From positions 203,069 through 267,068 of the forward strand of contig NZ_RHUM01000008.1 of NCBI RefSeq assembly GCF_003937915.1: DNA of 64,000 nucleotides, in the 5' to 3' direction. Shown here in pieces: positions 29,496 through 39,847 of this stretch. The stretch comes from Erwinia sp. 198 (GTDB lineage: Bacteria; Pseudomonadota; Gammaproteobacteria; Enterobacterales; Enterobacteriaceae). Position 1 is the first letter of the stretch. Every line of letters starts with the position of its first letter. The notes beneath the pieces are model-generated. The model did no database searches and had not been told where the DNA came from. It saw only the letters and a list, made by a program, of their open reading frames with translations. Position numbers and translations under genes: made by a program.

Positions 29496-30965
29496 ATGAA
29501 AGCTGATAAAAAAGCGGTAGCAGACAAGCGCGCCGCAAGAAGACGTTGGTTAAATTCTCATGATTCCGGCTATCACAAAGCGATGGACAATCGCCACGTG
29601 CAGATGATTGCTATCGGCGGGGCTATTGGTACAGGCCTGTTCCTGGGCGCGGGCGCACGACTACAAATTGCCGGTCCGGCGCTGGCTATCGTCTACCTGG
29701 TATGCGGCATCTTCTCTTTCTTTATACTCCGCGCGTTGGGCGAGCTGGTTTTACATCGTCCCTCCAGCGGCAGCTTCGTTTCTTATGCACGCGAGTTCCT
29801 GGGCGAAAAAGCCTCATATGTCGCAGGCTGGATGTACTTTGTGAACTGGGCGATGACCGGGATCGTGGATATCACCGCCGTAGCGCTTTATATGCACTAC
29901 TGGGGCGCGTTTGGCGACGTGCCACAGTGGGTATTCGCGCTGGGCGCGCTGGCTATCGTCGGCACCATGAACATGATCGGCGTCAAATGGTTTGCCGAAA
30001 TGGAGTTCTGGTTTGCGCTGGTTAAGGTGCTGGCTATCGCGCTTTTCCTGATTGTGGGCGTGGTATTTCTTGGCAGCGGCAAGCCGCTGGACGGCAACGC
30101 CACCGGCTTCCACTTGATTACCGATAACGGCGGCTTCTTCCCGCACGGTTTGCTGCCTGCGCTGGTGCTGGTGCAGGGCGTCGTTTTCGCCTTCGCCTCT
30201 ATTGAGCTGGTCGGCACGGCGGCGGGAGAGTGTAAAGATCCGAAGACCATGCTGCCGAAAGCGATCAACAGCGTGATCTGGCGTATCGGCCTGTTTTATG
30301 TCGGCTCGGTAGTGCTGCTGGTGCTGCTGCTGCCATGGAACGCCTATCAGGCGGGGCAAAGTCCGTTTGTGACCTTTTTCTCGAAGCTGGGCGTGCCCTA
30401 TATCGGCAGCATCATGAATATCGTGGTGCTCAGCGCAGCGCTTTCCAGCCTGAACTCTGGCCTCTATTCTACCGGCCGTATTCTGCGCTCGATGTCCATG
30501 GGCGGATCGGCGCCAAAGTTCCTCTCTAAAATGAGCGGTCAACAGGTGCCTTATATGGGGATCCTGGTTACCATAGCCGTCTATATCGTGGGCGTCTGGC
30601 TGAACTATATCGTGCCTTCGCGCGTGTTCGAAATCGTGCTGAATATCGCTTCATTAGGGATTATTTCTTCCTGGGCCTTTATTGTGGTTTGCCAGATGCG
30701 TCTGCGTAAGGCGATTAAAGAAGGCCGCGCGGAAGACGTCAGCTTTAAGCTGCCGTGGGCGCCGTTTACCTCCTGGCTGACGCTGCTGTTCCTGGCCAGC
30801 GTACTGGTGCTGATGGCGTTTGACTATCCGAACGGCACCTACACTATCGCCGCCGTGCCGCTGATCGCCGTCGTGCTGGTACTGGGCTGGTTTGGCGTGC
30901 GTAAACGCGCTAACCAAATCGCGCAGACCGAGCACGATCACGTGGCGGAAGAGACAACGCGCTGA
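29496..30965 (+). CDS. ansP: L-asparagine permease AnsP
   Basis: Inner-membrane amino-acid permease of the APC family, taking up L-asparagine. 489 residues, about 12 transmembrane segments. Identity with E. coli AnsP is high throughout, including GGAIGTGLFLGAGARLQ in the first unwound helix and FASIELVGTAAGECKDP. AGGAAAG precedes the ATG. The 311-bp upstream gap holds the previous terminator and a hairpin (GCCCG/CGGGC about 29390-29410), with no other gene. In E. coli ansP is elsewhere, so this is a relocated or extra copy. Confidence 0.92.
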   Translation: MKADKKAVADKRAARRRWLNSHDSGYHKAMDNRHVQMIAIGGAIGTGLFLGAGARLQIAGPALAIVYLVCGIFSFFILRALGELVLHRPSSGSFVSYAREFLGEKASYVAGWMYFVNWAMTGIVDITAVALYMHYWGAFGDVPQWVFALGALAIVGTMNMIGVKWFAEMEFWFALVKVLAIALFLIVGVVFLGSGKPLDGNATGFHLITDNGGFFPHGLLPALVLVQGVVFAFASIELVGTAAGECKDPKTMLPKAINSVIWRIGLFYVGSVVLLVLLLPWNAYQAGQSPFVTFFSKLGVPYIGSIMNIVVLSAALSSLNSGLYSTGRILRSMSMGGSAPKFLSKMSGQQVPYMGILVTIAVYIVGVWLNYIVPSRVFEIVLNIASLGIISSWAFIVVCQMRLRKAIKEGRAEDVSFKLPWAPFTSWLTLLFLASVLVLMAFDYPNGTYTIAAVPLIAVVLVLGWFGVRKRANQIAQTEHDHVAEETTR

Positions 30966-30981
30966 AGCTGAAACAGCAATA

Positions 30982-31009
30982 AAAGGCGGCCCCGGTGGCC
31001 GCCTTTTTT
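30982..31009 (+). terminator. ansP terminator
   Basis: AAAGGCGGCC (30982-30991) pairs with GGCCGCCTTT (30997-31006), followed by Ts. Confidence 0.92.
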
Positions 31010-31081
31010 ATGTCTGCTGATAGTTTTCCCCTGAGGCAGGCTTTATGATGGCTCACTTTCGCTAAAGGCAACGGAGCCTGT

Positions 31082-31663
31082 ATGTCAGTTAAAGTCGAAG
31101 TGATCAAAGATAAAATCCTGTCGGAAAATTGGTTCCTGCTGCGCAACTTCACCTATGACCTTACGACGAAAAATGGAGAAACCCTGCGTCATAAACGCGA
31201 AGTTTACGATCGCGGCGACGGCGCCACTATCCTGCTTTACAACCGTGAAAAAAACAGCGTGGTACTGACCCGTCAGTTTCGTATCGCCACCTGGCTGAAC
31301 GGCAATGACAGCGGCCTGCTAATCGAAACCTGCGCCGGCTTGCTGGACGATGACTCGCCGGAAATCTGTATACGTAAGGAAGCGGTTGAAGAAACCGGCT
31401 ACGAAGTGGGAGAAGTGGTCAAGCTTTACGATCTTTATATGTCGCCAGGGGGGGTAACCGAACGGCTGCATTTTTTTGCCGCAGAGTATAACGATTCGCT
31501 GCGGGCCACGGCAGGCGGCGGCGTTGACGATGAAGATATTGACGTGATGGAGCTGAGCTTTCCCGACGCCTGGAGCAGGGTGAAAACAGGACAGATTAAA
31601 GATGCTAAAACGGTGATGCTGCTCCAGTATGCGCTGATTGAAGGCTGGTTAACGCTGGGTTAA
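31082..31663 (+). CDS. nudK: GDP-mannose pyrophosphatase NudK
   Basis: Nudix hydrolase that splits GDP-mannose to GMP and mannose-1-phosphate. 193 residues. The Nudix box runs from [20 protein letters not shown] to GYEVG with the REXXEE-type core (KEAVEETG). [15 protein letters not shown] and the [15 protein letters not shown] segment are NudK-specific. Neighbour of ypfG and narQ as in E. coli. Confidence 0.95.
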   Translation: MSVKVEVIKDKILSENWFLLRNFTYDLTTKNGETLRHKREVYDRGDGATILLYNREKNSVVLTRQFRIATWLNGNDSGLLIETCAGLLDDDSPEICIRKEAVEETGYEVGEVVKLYDLYMSPGGVTERLHFFAAEYNDSLRATAGGGVDDEDIDVMELSFPDAWSRVKTGQIKDAKTVMLLQYALIEGWLTLG

Positions 31664-32243
31664 AAATGACGGCCTTATGGTTAACAGCGGGGCTTAATAA
31701 GATAAAAATGCCCGGCTCAATAAATAAAATAACCCGTAAATATTAACCTTAGTTTTTGCGGGTTAACTTCAGTTAATAATTTATTTAATCACTTCGCAGA
31801 CGATGGCATAAATTTAAGCTAAACGGGGAGGATAATAAACTTTTCGGATGCGTCTCTGAGCAGGCTATTCAGGATGGCCTCAGAACTATCTGCTTAAGCG
31901 ATGAAATTTCAGGCTTAATCATCTTATTCGGACAGATGGCCGCCGTCGCACAGGCTTTGCCGCATGGCATAAAAAAGGTGATAAAGCTCACACTATTACC
32001 TCAGGTTTAATGCTGTCCAAACAAAATAACTTTATTTTCATCCGATAATAAGCGATTTTTTGACGGCCCTGCGGCGCTTTTTTCCTTGTCCGATTTATCT
32101 GATTGAGCCGCCTGCACATAAAGTTCAATATAATTAAAGCGGGTAACTCTTCTTTTAATGCGCTGCGGCTGATTTAATTGTGCCGGGCGTTAACCGCTAC
32201 GCTATGCTTACTGCTTAACTGTCATTCGGGGATACGGGTATCG
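31664..32243. other. 580-bp AT-rich intergenic region, no gene seen
   Basis: Between nudK and ypfG. There is a possible minus-strand terminator-like hairpin (AACCCG 31731-31736 with CGGGTT 31759-31764). A GGGGAGG at about 31824 is followed by an ATG whose frame stops after three codons. Nothing else is convincing. Confidence 0.5.
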
Positions 32244-33329
32244 ATGCATTATTGGATAAAGTTACCTTTGGCGCTGCTGTTTTTTGCCGCCGGACTGCAT
32301 GCCGAACCCCTGCAAAAAACCTTTTCTGACTGGCAGATAACCTGTAATAACCAGAACTATTGCGTGGCCCGGAGCGTGCCGGGCGTCAACGGGCTGGTGA
32401 TGACCATCAGCCGTCATGCCGGGGTTAACGATCGGCCTTTTCTGCGCATTGATTACGGCAGTCGCTATACCGGCAGGCTAAGCGGCGCACCTTTGCAGGA
32501 CAATCTGCTGCTGGACGGCCAGCGGCTGAAGCCCGATTTAAAACATTGGGAGGTTCAGCCGCATCACCTTTCTACCGGCCATGCTATCTCCATCAATGAG
32601 TTTCTGTCGCTGGTGATGGACGCGGATAATCTACAGCTGCTTTATCGGCCGCGCGCCACTATTTCGCTGCATGGCCTGAAAGCGGCGCTGCTGCTGATGG
32701 ATGATATCCAGGGCCGGGTCAACGGCATGAGCGCCTGGATTAAAAAGGGCGAACGTCCGGCAATGGACGTGCCGCCGCCGCCCGATTTCCCCGAAGCTCC
32801 CCGTTCGCAACCGGTGCCGCCCGCCCTGACGCGTGAAGAAACCACCGGCCTGTTGGATTACGGCACCTGGCGCGTCAATACCGATCGCTGCTCGTTGGAT
32901 CCTCAGCGTCGACAGGTCAGCGTCGCGCCGCTGAACGATAAAAAAGCTCTGCTGCTGGTCAGCTGTGAAATGGGCGCCTATAACGTTATCGATCTTGCTT
33001 TCGAGGTCACGCGCAGCCAGCCTTATATGGCCAGAGGACTGACTCTGACCTTGCCTTTTACGCCGCCGCGTCATGGAGAAAAAAAGCTGGAACTCATCAA
33101 TGCCGATTACGATGCCAGTCGCGGCGAGCTGCTGACGTTTGGCAAAGGAAGAGGTCTTGGCGACTGCGGCACGGCTACCCGCTGGCAGTATGACGGGCGT
33201 GAGTTTGTGCTGACGGAATATGCGGAAGAAGGAACCTGCGATGCGTGGCACGGCAGCGACGACTGGCCGACGCTCTGGACCAGTAAAAGGGATATGCCGT
33301 CTGCGCCAGAGCAGGCGGCTATGGATTGA
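32244..33329 (+). CDS. ypfG: DUF1176 periplasmic protein YpfG
   Basis: 361 residues from ATG 32244 (MHYWIKLPLALLFFAAGLHA, a clear signal peptide cleaved before EP). The mature protein begins with the typical QKTFSDWQITCNNQNYC and has several Cys, as expected for a periplasmic DUF1176 protein. Function unknown. It lies between nudK and the talA-tktB side as in E. coli, although the hprRS-hiuH group has been inserted next to it. Confidence 0.87.
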   Translation: MHYWIKLPLALLFFAAGLHAEPLQKTFSDWQITCNNQNYCVARSVPGVNGLVMTISRHAGVNDRPFLRIDYGSRYTGRLSGAPLQDNLLLDGQRLKPDLKHWEVQPHHLSTGHAISINEFLSLVMDADNLQLLYRPRATISLHGLKAALLLMDDIQGRVNGMSAWIKKGERPAMDVPPPPDFPEAPRSQPVPPALTREETTGLLDYGTWRVNTDRCSLDPQRRQVSVAPLNDKKALLLVSCEMGAYNVIDLAFEVTRSQPYMARGLTLTLPFTPPRHGEKKLELINADYDASRGELLTFGKGRGLGDCGTATRWQYDGREFVLTEYAEEGTCDAWHGSDDWPTLWTSKRDMPSAPEQAAMD

Positions 33330-33429
33330 AAAGGCTTTAGTCACCAGGCTTTCCCGACCGCCGCAAAATCAAAAATCACGCCTGTCGGCATTGCGGCGCC
33401 CCAGCCCGGTGAGGCGCCCGTTTACGCGA

Positions 33430-33843
33430 TCAGCTGCCGCGATAGGTTGAGTAGCCGTATTGGCTAAGCAGCAGCGGCACATGATAATGCTCGGTCGTGT
33501 TGCTGATATGAAACTCTACCGGGATCTCCGGGAAGAAGCTCTCCTGCTTTTGCTCGCTAAAATAGCGTCCGGTTTTAAATACGACGCGGTAATCGCCGGT
33601 AGCCGCAGGCTGTGCAGGCCAGAACTGTTTAATGCGTCCATCCTTATCGGTGCTGGCCTTGTTAAGGAATTTCCAGCCCGCGTCCTGCTTCTGCTCCAGC
33701 GTAACTTCCACATTCGGTGCCGGTTTGCCGGTTTGTTGGTTCAGCACGTGTACGCTTAAAAGATTCTGCTCAGCGGCCATTGCGGAGGCAGAAGCGGTGA
33801 GGGCCAGCGCCAGCGCCGCCACGTTGAAATACTGTTTCATCAT
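33430..33843 (-). CDS. hiuH: Periplasmic 5-hydroxyisourate hydrolase HiuH
   Basis: Transthyretin-related enzyme hydrolysing 5-hydroxyisourate in urate breakdown. 137 residues from ATG 33843 (the adjacent ATG 33840 is equally possible), with AGGAGA upstream. Signal peptide of about 24 residues (ends SAMA). [15 protein letters not shown] contains the first catalytic His, [12 protein letters not shown] and [11 protein letters not shown] the others, and the C-terminal YRGS tetrapeptide is diagnostic. Divergent from hprRS, as in E. coli. Also known as uraH. Confidence 0.95.
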   Translation of the reverse strand: MMKQYFNVAALALALTASASAMAAEQNLLSVHVLNQQTGKPAPNVEVTLEQKQDAGWKFLNKASTDKDGRIKQFWPAQPAATGDYRVVFKTGRYFSEQKQESFFPEIPVEFHISNTTEHYHVPLLLSQYGYSTYRGS

Positions 33844-33908
33844 GACTTCTCCTGTTTGAATATTCCTCTTTATAACCCAGAACAAACACAAACAACCTGA
33901 CGCGAGCA

Positions 33909-33922
33909 TGACAAAAATGTCA
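33909..33922. promoter_or_regulatory. CusR/HprR-type box between hiuH and hprR
   Basis: TGACAAAAATGTCA is an inverted repeat differing at one base from the E. coli core TGACAAAATTGTCA recognised by HprR and CusR (from memory). It is placed in the divergent hiuH-hprR promoter region, about 53 bp upstream of hprR, suggesting autoregulation and control of hiuH. Confidence 0.7.
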
Positions 33923-33974
33923 GATTGGCTGAAGTTCGGGGACAAAATTTCCGCCTCGTGGCAGACTTGTGCTT

Positions 33975-34655
33975 ATGAAACTATTGCTGATTGAAGATAA
34001 CCAGAAAGCCAGCGACTGGCTTTGTCAGGGCCTGCGCGAGGCCGGATTTGTGGTGGACAGCGTCACTGACGGCCGCGACGGGCTGCACCTGGCCCTGAGC
34101 CAGAACTATGCGCTCATCGTGCTGGATATTATGCTGCCCGGCATGGACGGATGGCAGGTGTTACGCTCGTTGCGTACCGCCCGCGCCACGCCGGTGATTT
34201 GCCTGACGGCAAGAGATTCGGTTAACGATCGCGTTAAAGGGCTGGAGCTGGGCGCCAATGATTACCTGGTCAAACCTTTCTCTTTTGCCGAGCTGCTGGC
34301 CCGCATCAGAGCGCAGCTGCGCCAGAATCACCCTACACAAGCGGTGCTGAAGGTTGGCGATCTGGTAATGGATTCGGTACGGCAGACGGCCAGCCGGCAG
34401 GGCGAATCGGTCGCGCTGACCCGTAGAGAGTTCGCGCTGCTGTGGCTGCTGGTCAGCCGACGCGGAGAAATAGTGCCGAGAACGCTGATCGCCAGTGAGG
34501 TCTGGGGTATTAATTTTGACAGTGAAACGAACACGGTTGACGTAGCCATCCGCCGTTTGCGCCGCAAGATAGACGATCCCTATGAGCCGAAACTGATCGA
34601 TACCGTGCGCGGGATGGGATACCGGCTGGCAGATCCGGGAGAACCAAATGCGTAA
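33975..34655 (+). CDS. hprR: Response regulator HprR
   Basis: OmpR/PhoB-type DNA-binding regulator responding to H2O2/HOCl through HprS. 226 residues from ATG 33975; a GTG at 33969 is in frame but unlikely. Receiver domain 1-115 with phospho-acceptor D51 in ALIVLDIMLPG and Lys in DYLVKPFSF. The winged helix is about 125-220 (WGINFDSETNTVDVAIRRLR). Overlaps hprS by 8 bp. Confidence 0.93.
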   Translation: MKLLLIEDNQKASDWLCQGLREAGFVVDSVTDGRDGLHLALSQNYALIVLDIMLPGMDGWQVLRSLRTARATPVICLTARDSVNDRVKGLELGANDYLVKPFSFAELLARIRAQLRQNHPTQAVLKVGDLVMDSVRQTASRQGESVALTRREFALLWLLVSRRGEIVPRTLIASEVWGINFDSETNTVDVAIRRLRRKIDDPYEPKLIDTVRGMGYRLADPGEPNA

Positions 34656-36027
34656 GATCTCGCTGACGGCCCGGCTCACGATCATTTTTGTTCTGATTAT
34701 GGCGGCGGCCTGTGGCGGCATTACTCTGACGCTTTACGGCGCGTTACGCCACGAACTGATCTGGCGTGACGATCGCACGCTGATTAATCGGGCGCTTCAG
34801 CTGCGCCAGCTATTGCAGGATGGCGCGAAGCCGGAAATGCTGCCGCTTTATTTCAGCCGGATGGTGGACACGCAGCAGGATATCCTGCTAATCCGTCAGG
34901 CGGCGGGGCCGGACGTGACGATTAACCAGACGGGCATTGGACTGGCGGCGTTGACCGCAGAAAACCAGCCGGGCGTGCTTCGCCGACAGCGGACTAACGA
35001 AGGCGAAGATCTAACCGTTTTCAGCCTGCAAGGCGAATCGAACGGCGGCGCGGTAACGCTGACCGTAGCGCGGCTGGCGCGCGAAAGAGCCAAAATGCTG
35101 GAGCAGTATCGGCGAGAAAGCCTGCTGGTGTGCCTGGCTGCGCTGACGCTGGGGGCTATCCTGAGCCCTCTGCTAATCCGACGGGGACTAAGAGCCATAG
35201 GCGCGCTCAGCAAGATCACCGCGGCCACCCATGCCGACAGGCTTTCCGATAGCGTCCCGCTAAATACGCTGCCTCGCGAGCTGCTGCCGCTGGGTGAGGC
35301 GCTTAACGTGATGCGCAGTCGCCTGGCGCACGATTTTACCCGGCTGACCCGATTTGCCGACGATCTGGCCCACGAACTCCGCACGCCGGTCAACGTCATG
35401 CTCAGCCAGAATCAGGTTGCGCTGGGGCAGGAGCGTACGCCGGAAGCGTACCAGCAGCTGCTGGAAGGTAATATCGAAGAGCTGGAGAATCTCTCTCGCC
35501 TGACCGACAACATTCTGTTTCTCGCCAGAGCCGATCACCACAACGTGGCGCTCAGAAAAGAGGTTTTTTCGCTGCCCGACACGCTGGAAAATATCACCGA
35601 TTTTCTGGAGCCGTTGGCGGAAGAAAAAGGGTTACGTTTTGCGCTGGAGGCAGAGGGTAATATTCAGGCCGATAAGATGCTGTTTCAGCGGGCGCTGGTC
35701 AATCTGATTACCAATGCCGTGCGCCACGCGCCGGAAAACACGCTTGTTCGTATAATAACCGAGGCGGCAGGCGAGGCTGTCGATATAGCCGTAAGTAACA
35801 AGGGTGAGCCTTTGGCGGAGACGGGAAAATTATTCGAGCGCTTCTGGCGCGGAGACGAGGCGCGCAACAGCGTGGGGTCGGGGCTGGGTCTGGCGCTGGT
35901 TAAAGCTATTGCGGAACTGCACGGCGGCTACGCCTGGTATCAGCATCGCGAAGGGGAAAATCTGTTTGGTATCAGGCTGGGCGGTGAAACTCCTGCCCGC
36001 CGGGGGCGGGCAGGAGAACAGGCTTAG
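34648..36027 (+). CDS. hprS: Sensor histidine kinase HprS
   Basis: Inner-membrane kinase partner of HprR. 459 residues: transmembrane segments about 10-32 and 158-175 flanking a periplasmic domain, HAMP about 178-230, phospho-His H242 in [13 protein letters not shown]-box [13 protein letters not shown] and G-box [13 protein letters not shown]. The last residues ([11 protein letters not shown]) are encoded by the hairpin that acts as the terminator of the convergent tktB, and the stop codons overlap, so this C-terminus looks acquired. Confidence 0.93.
   Translation: MRKISLTARLTIIFVLIMAAACGGITLTLYGALRHELIWRDDRTLINRALQLRQLLQDGAKPEMLPLYFSRMVDTQQDILLIRQAAGPDVTINQTGIGLAALTAENQPGVLRRQRTNEGEDLTVFSLQGESNGGAVTLTVARLARERAKMLEQYRRESLLVCLAALTLGAILSPLLIRRGLRAIGALSKITAATHADRLSDSVPLNTLPRELLPLGEALNVMRSRLAHDFTRLTRFADDLAHELRTPVNVMLSQNQVALGQERTPEAYQQLLEGNIEELENLSRLTDNILFLARADHHNVALRKEVFSLPDTLENITDFLEPLAEEKGLRFALEAEGNIQADKMLFQRALVNLITNAVRHAPENTLVRIITEAAGEAVDIAVSNKGEPLAETGKLFERFWRGDEARNSVGSGLGLALVKAIAELHGGYAWYQHREGENLFGIRLGGETPARRGRAGEQA
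35990..36016 (-). terminator. tktB terminator embedded in the 3' end of hprS
   Basis: A 12-bp perfect stem (35990-36001 with 36005-36016) with a 3-base loop starts 8 bp beyond the tktB stop and is followed on the minus strand by TTTC. The whole hairpin is hprS coding sequence on the plus strand. Confidence 0.65.
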
Positions 36028-38024
36028 TGAGGCTTCAGCAATTTTTCCGTGTGGCTGACGATGTTTTCCACCGTAAAGCCAAACTCATTAAACAGCTTCT
36101 CTGCCGGTGCGGATTCACCAAAGGTAGTCATACCGACAATTGCGCCGTTCAGGCCGACATACTTATACCAGTAGTCTGCGATGCCCGCTTCCACCGCCAC
36201 GCGAGCGGTAACGCCGGAAGGCAGCACCGATTCGCGATAGGCCAGATCCTGCTTATCAAACAGGTCGGTTGACGGCATAGACACCACGCGAACTTTATGG
36301 CCGTTGGCGGTCAGTTTTGCTGCCGCGCCCAGCGTGATTTCCACTTCAGAACCGGTTGCAATCAGGATCGCTTCCGGCGTGCCTTCGCTATCCTTCAGGA
36401 CGTAGGCGCCGCGAGAAATGTTTTCCAGCTGCTCTTTAGTACGCTCCGGCTGCGCCAGGTTCTGACGGGAAAGGATCAGCGCGGTCGGGCCGTGGTGGCG
36501 CTCAATCGCGTGTTTCCAGGCCACGGCGGTTTCTACCTGGTCGCAAGGACGCCAGACGCTCATGTTTGGCGTAACGCGCAGGCTGGCGATCTGCTCAACC
36601 GGCTGGTGCGTCGGGCCATCTTCGCCCAGGCCGATGGAGTCGTGCGTGTAGACCAGGATCTGACGCGCCTTCATCAGCGCGGCCATACGCACGGCGTTAC
36701 GTGCATACTCGACGAACATCAGGAAGGTAGCGGTATAAGGCACAAAGCCGCCATGATGCGCGATGCCGTTAGCGATAGCGGTCATACCGAATTCGCGCAC
36801 GCCGTAGTGAATATAGTTACCCGCCAGATCGTCTTTAATCGATTTGGAACCGGACCAGATAGTCAGGTTGCTTGGCGCCAGGTCAGCGGAACCGCCCAGG
36901 AATTCCGGCAGCAGCTTGCCGTAGGCTTCCAGCGAGTTCTGAGAAGCTTTACGGCTGGCGATTTTCGCCGGATTAGCCTGCAGCTGTTCGATGAACTTCT
37001 GCGTTTCCTGCTGCCAGTTTTCCGGCATACCGCCATCCATACGACGAGCGTACTCTTTCGCCAGTTCCGGATAAGCCGCTTTATAAGCAGCAAATTTGTC
37101 GTTCCACGCTTTTTCGTACTGCTGGCCCGCTTCTTTGGCATCCCACTGTGCGTAGATTTCCTGCGGGATTTCAAACGGCGGATAGTTCCAGCCCAGCTGT
37201 TTGCGGGTCAGTGCGATCTCTTCATCGCCCAGCGCCGCGCCGTGCGCTTCTTCTTTACCGGCTTTATTCGGTGAACCGTAGCCGATAATGGTACGGCAGA
37301 TGATCAGAGAAGGCTTATCGGTGACGCTCTGCGCTTCTTTGATCGCTTTCGCTACCGCTTCGGCGTCGTGACCGTCTACTTCGCTGATCACATGCCAGTT
37401 GTAGGCTTCAAAACGCTTGGCGGTATCATCGCTGAACCAGCCTTCCACTTCGCCGTCGATCGAAATGCCGTTATGATCGTAGAAGCCGATCAGCTTGCCA
37501 AGGCCCAGCGTGCCGGCCAGCGAGCAAACTTCATGCGAGATACCTTCCATCAGGCAGCCGTCGCCCATAAACACATAGGTATGGTGATCGACGATCTCAT
37601 GATCGGGACGGTTAAACTGCGCGGCCAGCGTGCGTTCGGCAATCGCCAGACCCACGGCGTTGGCCAGACCCTGACCCAGCGGGCCGGTGGTGGTTTCCAC
37701 GCCCGGCGTGTAGCCGATTTCCGGATGGCCCGGCGTTTTGGAATGCAGCTGGCGGAAGTTTTTCAGTTCTTCAATCGGCAGGTCATAGCCGCTCAGGTGC
37801 AGCAGGCTGTACAGCAGCATGGAGCCGTGACCGTTGGAAAGGATAAAACGGTCGCGATCGGCCCAGGCAGGGTTAGTCGGGTTGTGATGCAAAAAGTCGC
37901 GCCACAGCACTTCTGCGATATCTGCCATACCCATTGGGGCGCCTGGGTGACCCGATTTGGCTTTTTGCACCGCATCCATACTCAACGCACGGATTGCATT
38001 AGCCAACTCTCTACGTGAAGACAT
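36024..38024 (-). CDS. tktB: Transketolase TktB
   Basis: Thiamine-diphosphate enzyme of the non-oxidative pentose phosphate pathway, moving two-carbon ketol units. 666 residues from ATG 38024 ([17 protein letters not shown]), with GGAG before it; the longer frame runs back toward talA. The ThDP motif is [15 protein letters not shown] through [13 protein letters not shown]; the catalytic Glu is in [12 protein letters not shown]. It follows talA after 94 bp, the conserved talA-tktB pair, so called tktB rather than tktA. Confidence 0.95.
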   Translation of the reverse strand: MSSRRELANAIRALSMDAVQKAKSGHPGAPMGMADIAEVLWRDFLHHNPTNPAWADRDRFILSNGHGSMLLYSLLHLSGYDLPIEELKNFRQLHSKTPGHPEIGYTPGVETTTGPLGQGLANAVGLAIAERTLAAQFNRPDHEIVDHHTYVFMGDGCLMEGISHEVCSLAGTLGLGKLIGFYDHNGISIDGEVEGWFSDDTAKRFEAYNWHVISEVDGHDAEAVAKAIKEAQSVTDKPSLIICRTIIGYGSPNKAGKEEAHGAALGDEEIALTRKQLGWNYPPFEIPQEIYAQWDAKEAGQQYEKAWNDKFAAYKAAYPELAKEYARRMDGGMPENWQQETQKFIEQLQANPAKIASRKASQNSLEAYGKLLPEFLGGSADLAPSNLTIWSGSKSIKDDLAGNYIHYGVREFGMTAIANGIAHHGGFVPYTATFLMFVEYARNAVRMAALMKARQILVYTHDSIGLGEDGPTHQPVEQIASLRVTPNMSVWRPCDQVETAVAWKHAIERHHGPTALILSRQNLAQPERTKEQLENISRGAYVLKDSEGTPEAILIATGSEVEITLGAAAKLTANGHKVRVVSMPSTDLFDKQDLAYRESVLPSGVTARVAVEAGIADYWYKYVGLNGAIVGMTTFGESAPAEKLFNEFGFTVENIVSHTEKLLKPH

Positions 38025-38081
38025 ATTTTTCTCCCTGATATTTTTTGGGGACGAACTGGGCAAATAAACGTCGGGCGACTT

Positions 38082-38103
38082 TCCCCGACGCGCGCGTCGG
38101 GGA
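38082..38103 (-). other. Stem-loop between talA and tktB
   Basis: A long GC-rich palindrome (TCCCCGACG/CGTCGGGGA arms) in the 94-bp gap has no T run in the direction of transcription. It probably shapes the relative amounts of talA and tktB mRNA rather than ending transcription. Confidence 0.5.
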
Positions 38104-38118
38104 GGCCCGTGAACGAAA

Positions 38119-39069
38119 TTACAGCTTAGCGGCCAGCACGTCTTCCAGGTGCTGTTGGTCAACGGCAAACTGGCGGATGCCCTCGGCCAGTTTTTCTACC
38201 GCCATAGGATCCTGATTGTGCTCCCAGCGGAACTCCGATTCAGAAAGCGGAGCAGGCTGATGGAAAGCTTCAGTTGACGGCGTCAGCTTGCGCTCAACCG
38301 GCGCGTCGCTGGCCTGCAGCTCTTCCAGCAGGTTTGGTGAAATAGTCAGGCGATCGCAGCCCGCCAGCGCGATGATTTGCTCCGTTTTACGGAAGCTGGC
38401 GCCCATAATGATGGTGTTATAGCGGTGCTGCTTGTAGTACTCGTAGATTTTACGAACGGAAACCACGCCTGGATCTTCATCCACTACATAAGGGTCAAGC
38501 GGCTTGCGGCTGTTGTACCAGTCGTAGATACGGCCGACAAACGGCGAAATCAGGAACACGCCCGCTTCCGCACAGGCGCGCGCCTGGGCAAAGGAGAACA
38601 GCAGCGTCAGGTTACAGTTGATGCCGTTTTTCTCCAGCTCTTCCGCCGCGCGGATGCCTTCCCAGGTGGAAGCGAGCTTGATCAGAATACGCGAACGGTC
38701 GATACCGTTGTCTTCGTACATTCTCACCAGCTTCTCGGCTTTGGTCACGCACATGCCGCGGTCAAACGACAGGCGAGCGTCCACCTCGGTAGAAACGCGG
38801 CCAGGCACGCTTTTCAGGATTTCCATACCGAGGTTGACGTTGACTTTGTCGCTGGCGTTGATAATTTGCGTCTCTTTGCTGCCGCCCTGTTTTTTGGCGT
38901 AGTCGATAGCGTCGGTGATCAGGTGCTTGTAAGAGTCGAGGCTGGAGGCTTTCAGGATCAGAGATGGGTTGGTGGTGGCATCTTCAGGGTGATAATTACG
39001 AATAGATTCGATATCGCCACTGTCCGCCACCACGGTGGTGTATTGTTTCAGTGCGTCTAGCTGGTTCAT
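38119..39069 (-). CDS. talA: Transaldolase TalA
   Basis: Non-oxidative pentose phosphate pathway: transfers dihydroxyacetone units between sedoheptulose-7-P and glyceraldehyde-3-P. 316 residues, as in E. coli TalA. Schiff-base Lys K131 in [21 protein letters not shown] near the N-terminus and [11 protein letters not shown] are barrel strands of the family. Upstream of tktB in the same operon. Confidence 0.96.
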   Translation of the reverse strand: MNQLDALKQYTTVVADSGDIESIRNYHPEDATTNPSLILKASSLDSYKHLITDAIDYAKKQGGSKETQIINASDKVNVNLGMEILKSVPGRVSTEVDARLSFDRGMCVTKAEKLVRMYEDNGIDRSRILIKLASTWEGIRAAEELEKNGINCNLTLLFSFAQARACAEAGVFLISPFVGRIYDWYNSRKPLDPYVVDEDPGVVSVRKIYEYYKQHRYNTIIMGASFRKTEQIIALAGCDRLTISPNLLEELQASDAPVERKLTPSTEAFHQPAPLSESEFRWEHNQDPMAVEKLAEGIRQFAVDQQHLEDVLAAKL

Positions 39070-39445
39070 CTCATGGCTCCTTGATGGGCAATCTGCAAAA
39101 CTAATGATGACCGTGCCGGAACATCGGCTGTCGCCGGGCTACAAAGCCCAATAGCGAACGAACCGGGCCGCAATCCTGTGCATTTACGCAGGGCCGGCTT
39201 CCGACGCGGTGGATTATTCTCAGGCCAAACATTGCATCAGACGTCCTGTAATGGGAATGCGTTTTCTCTGATTGTTGCAATGGGTTAGCCCAATGGCTGG
39301 TAAAACGCGGTACCTGAAAGTGTAGCACTTCTTCAGGATTGCGGCAGGCGGCAGCACTGGCTGCTACATTTTGGGTATCGCGGAGTACATCCAGCCGAGC
39401 TATCGGGAACAATGCCTCCAGCACCGGCTGCTTGTTTATAGTGAA
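39070..39445. other. 376-bp talA upstream region, no gene seen
   Basis: Holds the talA promoter side and the junction where the toxin/immunity remnant replaces maeB and the eut operon of E. coli. The open frames here have no ribosome site and look like random sequence. Confidence 0.45.
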
Positions 39446-39847
39446 CTAGTGTTTGGGGAGTTGTTCAGAAAAGTTTTTATAATCGGTTGTCTCCTGCGAT
39501 CTCTCTTGCAGATAGCCTGAATGCTTAACGGCGCTCTTTAGAGCATGTTGATACTCGCTGCTTTCAGGGCCACAGGTATTAAGCGTCAAGTTCACCAGCT
39601 GATGATAAAGATCTTTCTTAAAGGACAGTGAAGCTTGCGCCTCGTTTTCCGGGAATGCGGAACCGCGCAATGACTTTATCAGCGCCCTGACAGCGTCTGA
39701 AGACTCCATTTCATTTAAAAACGCTTTTAAGCCGACACAGGCAATAGCTTTCAGTAGCACATTTGCTACCGTACCTTGCTCATTAATCGGCGTCGTTAAA
39801 GTTAACGCCGGCTTGTCAGCTTGCGCAGGCTGCTTACTGGCCAGCAC
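39446..39847 (-). pseudogene. C-terminal part of the frameshifted immunity gene
   Basis: A 133-codon open frame that begins only at a GTG without ribosome site. Adding one T to the T7 run just upstream (plus-strand A run 39862-39868) joins it in frame to the CdiI-like protein and gives the plausible junction ASFFSTIEQVLASKQ. The rest is helical and not recognised. It is most likely the separated C-terminal half of the immunity gene; a separate small gene is possible. Confidence 0.55.

Noticed and set aside
31824..31860. Small gene after the GGGGAGG in the nudK-ypfG gap
   Set aside because: The first ATG frame stops after three codons.
39101..39424. 107-codon minus-strand frame upstream of talA
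   Set aside because: No ribosome site, composition unlike a protein, and it occupies the talA promoter region.
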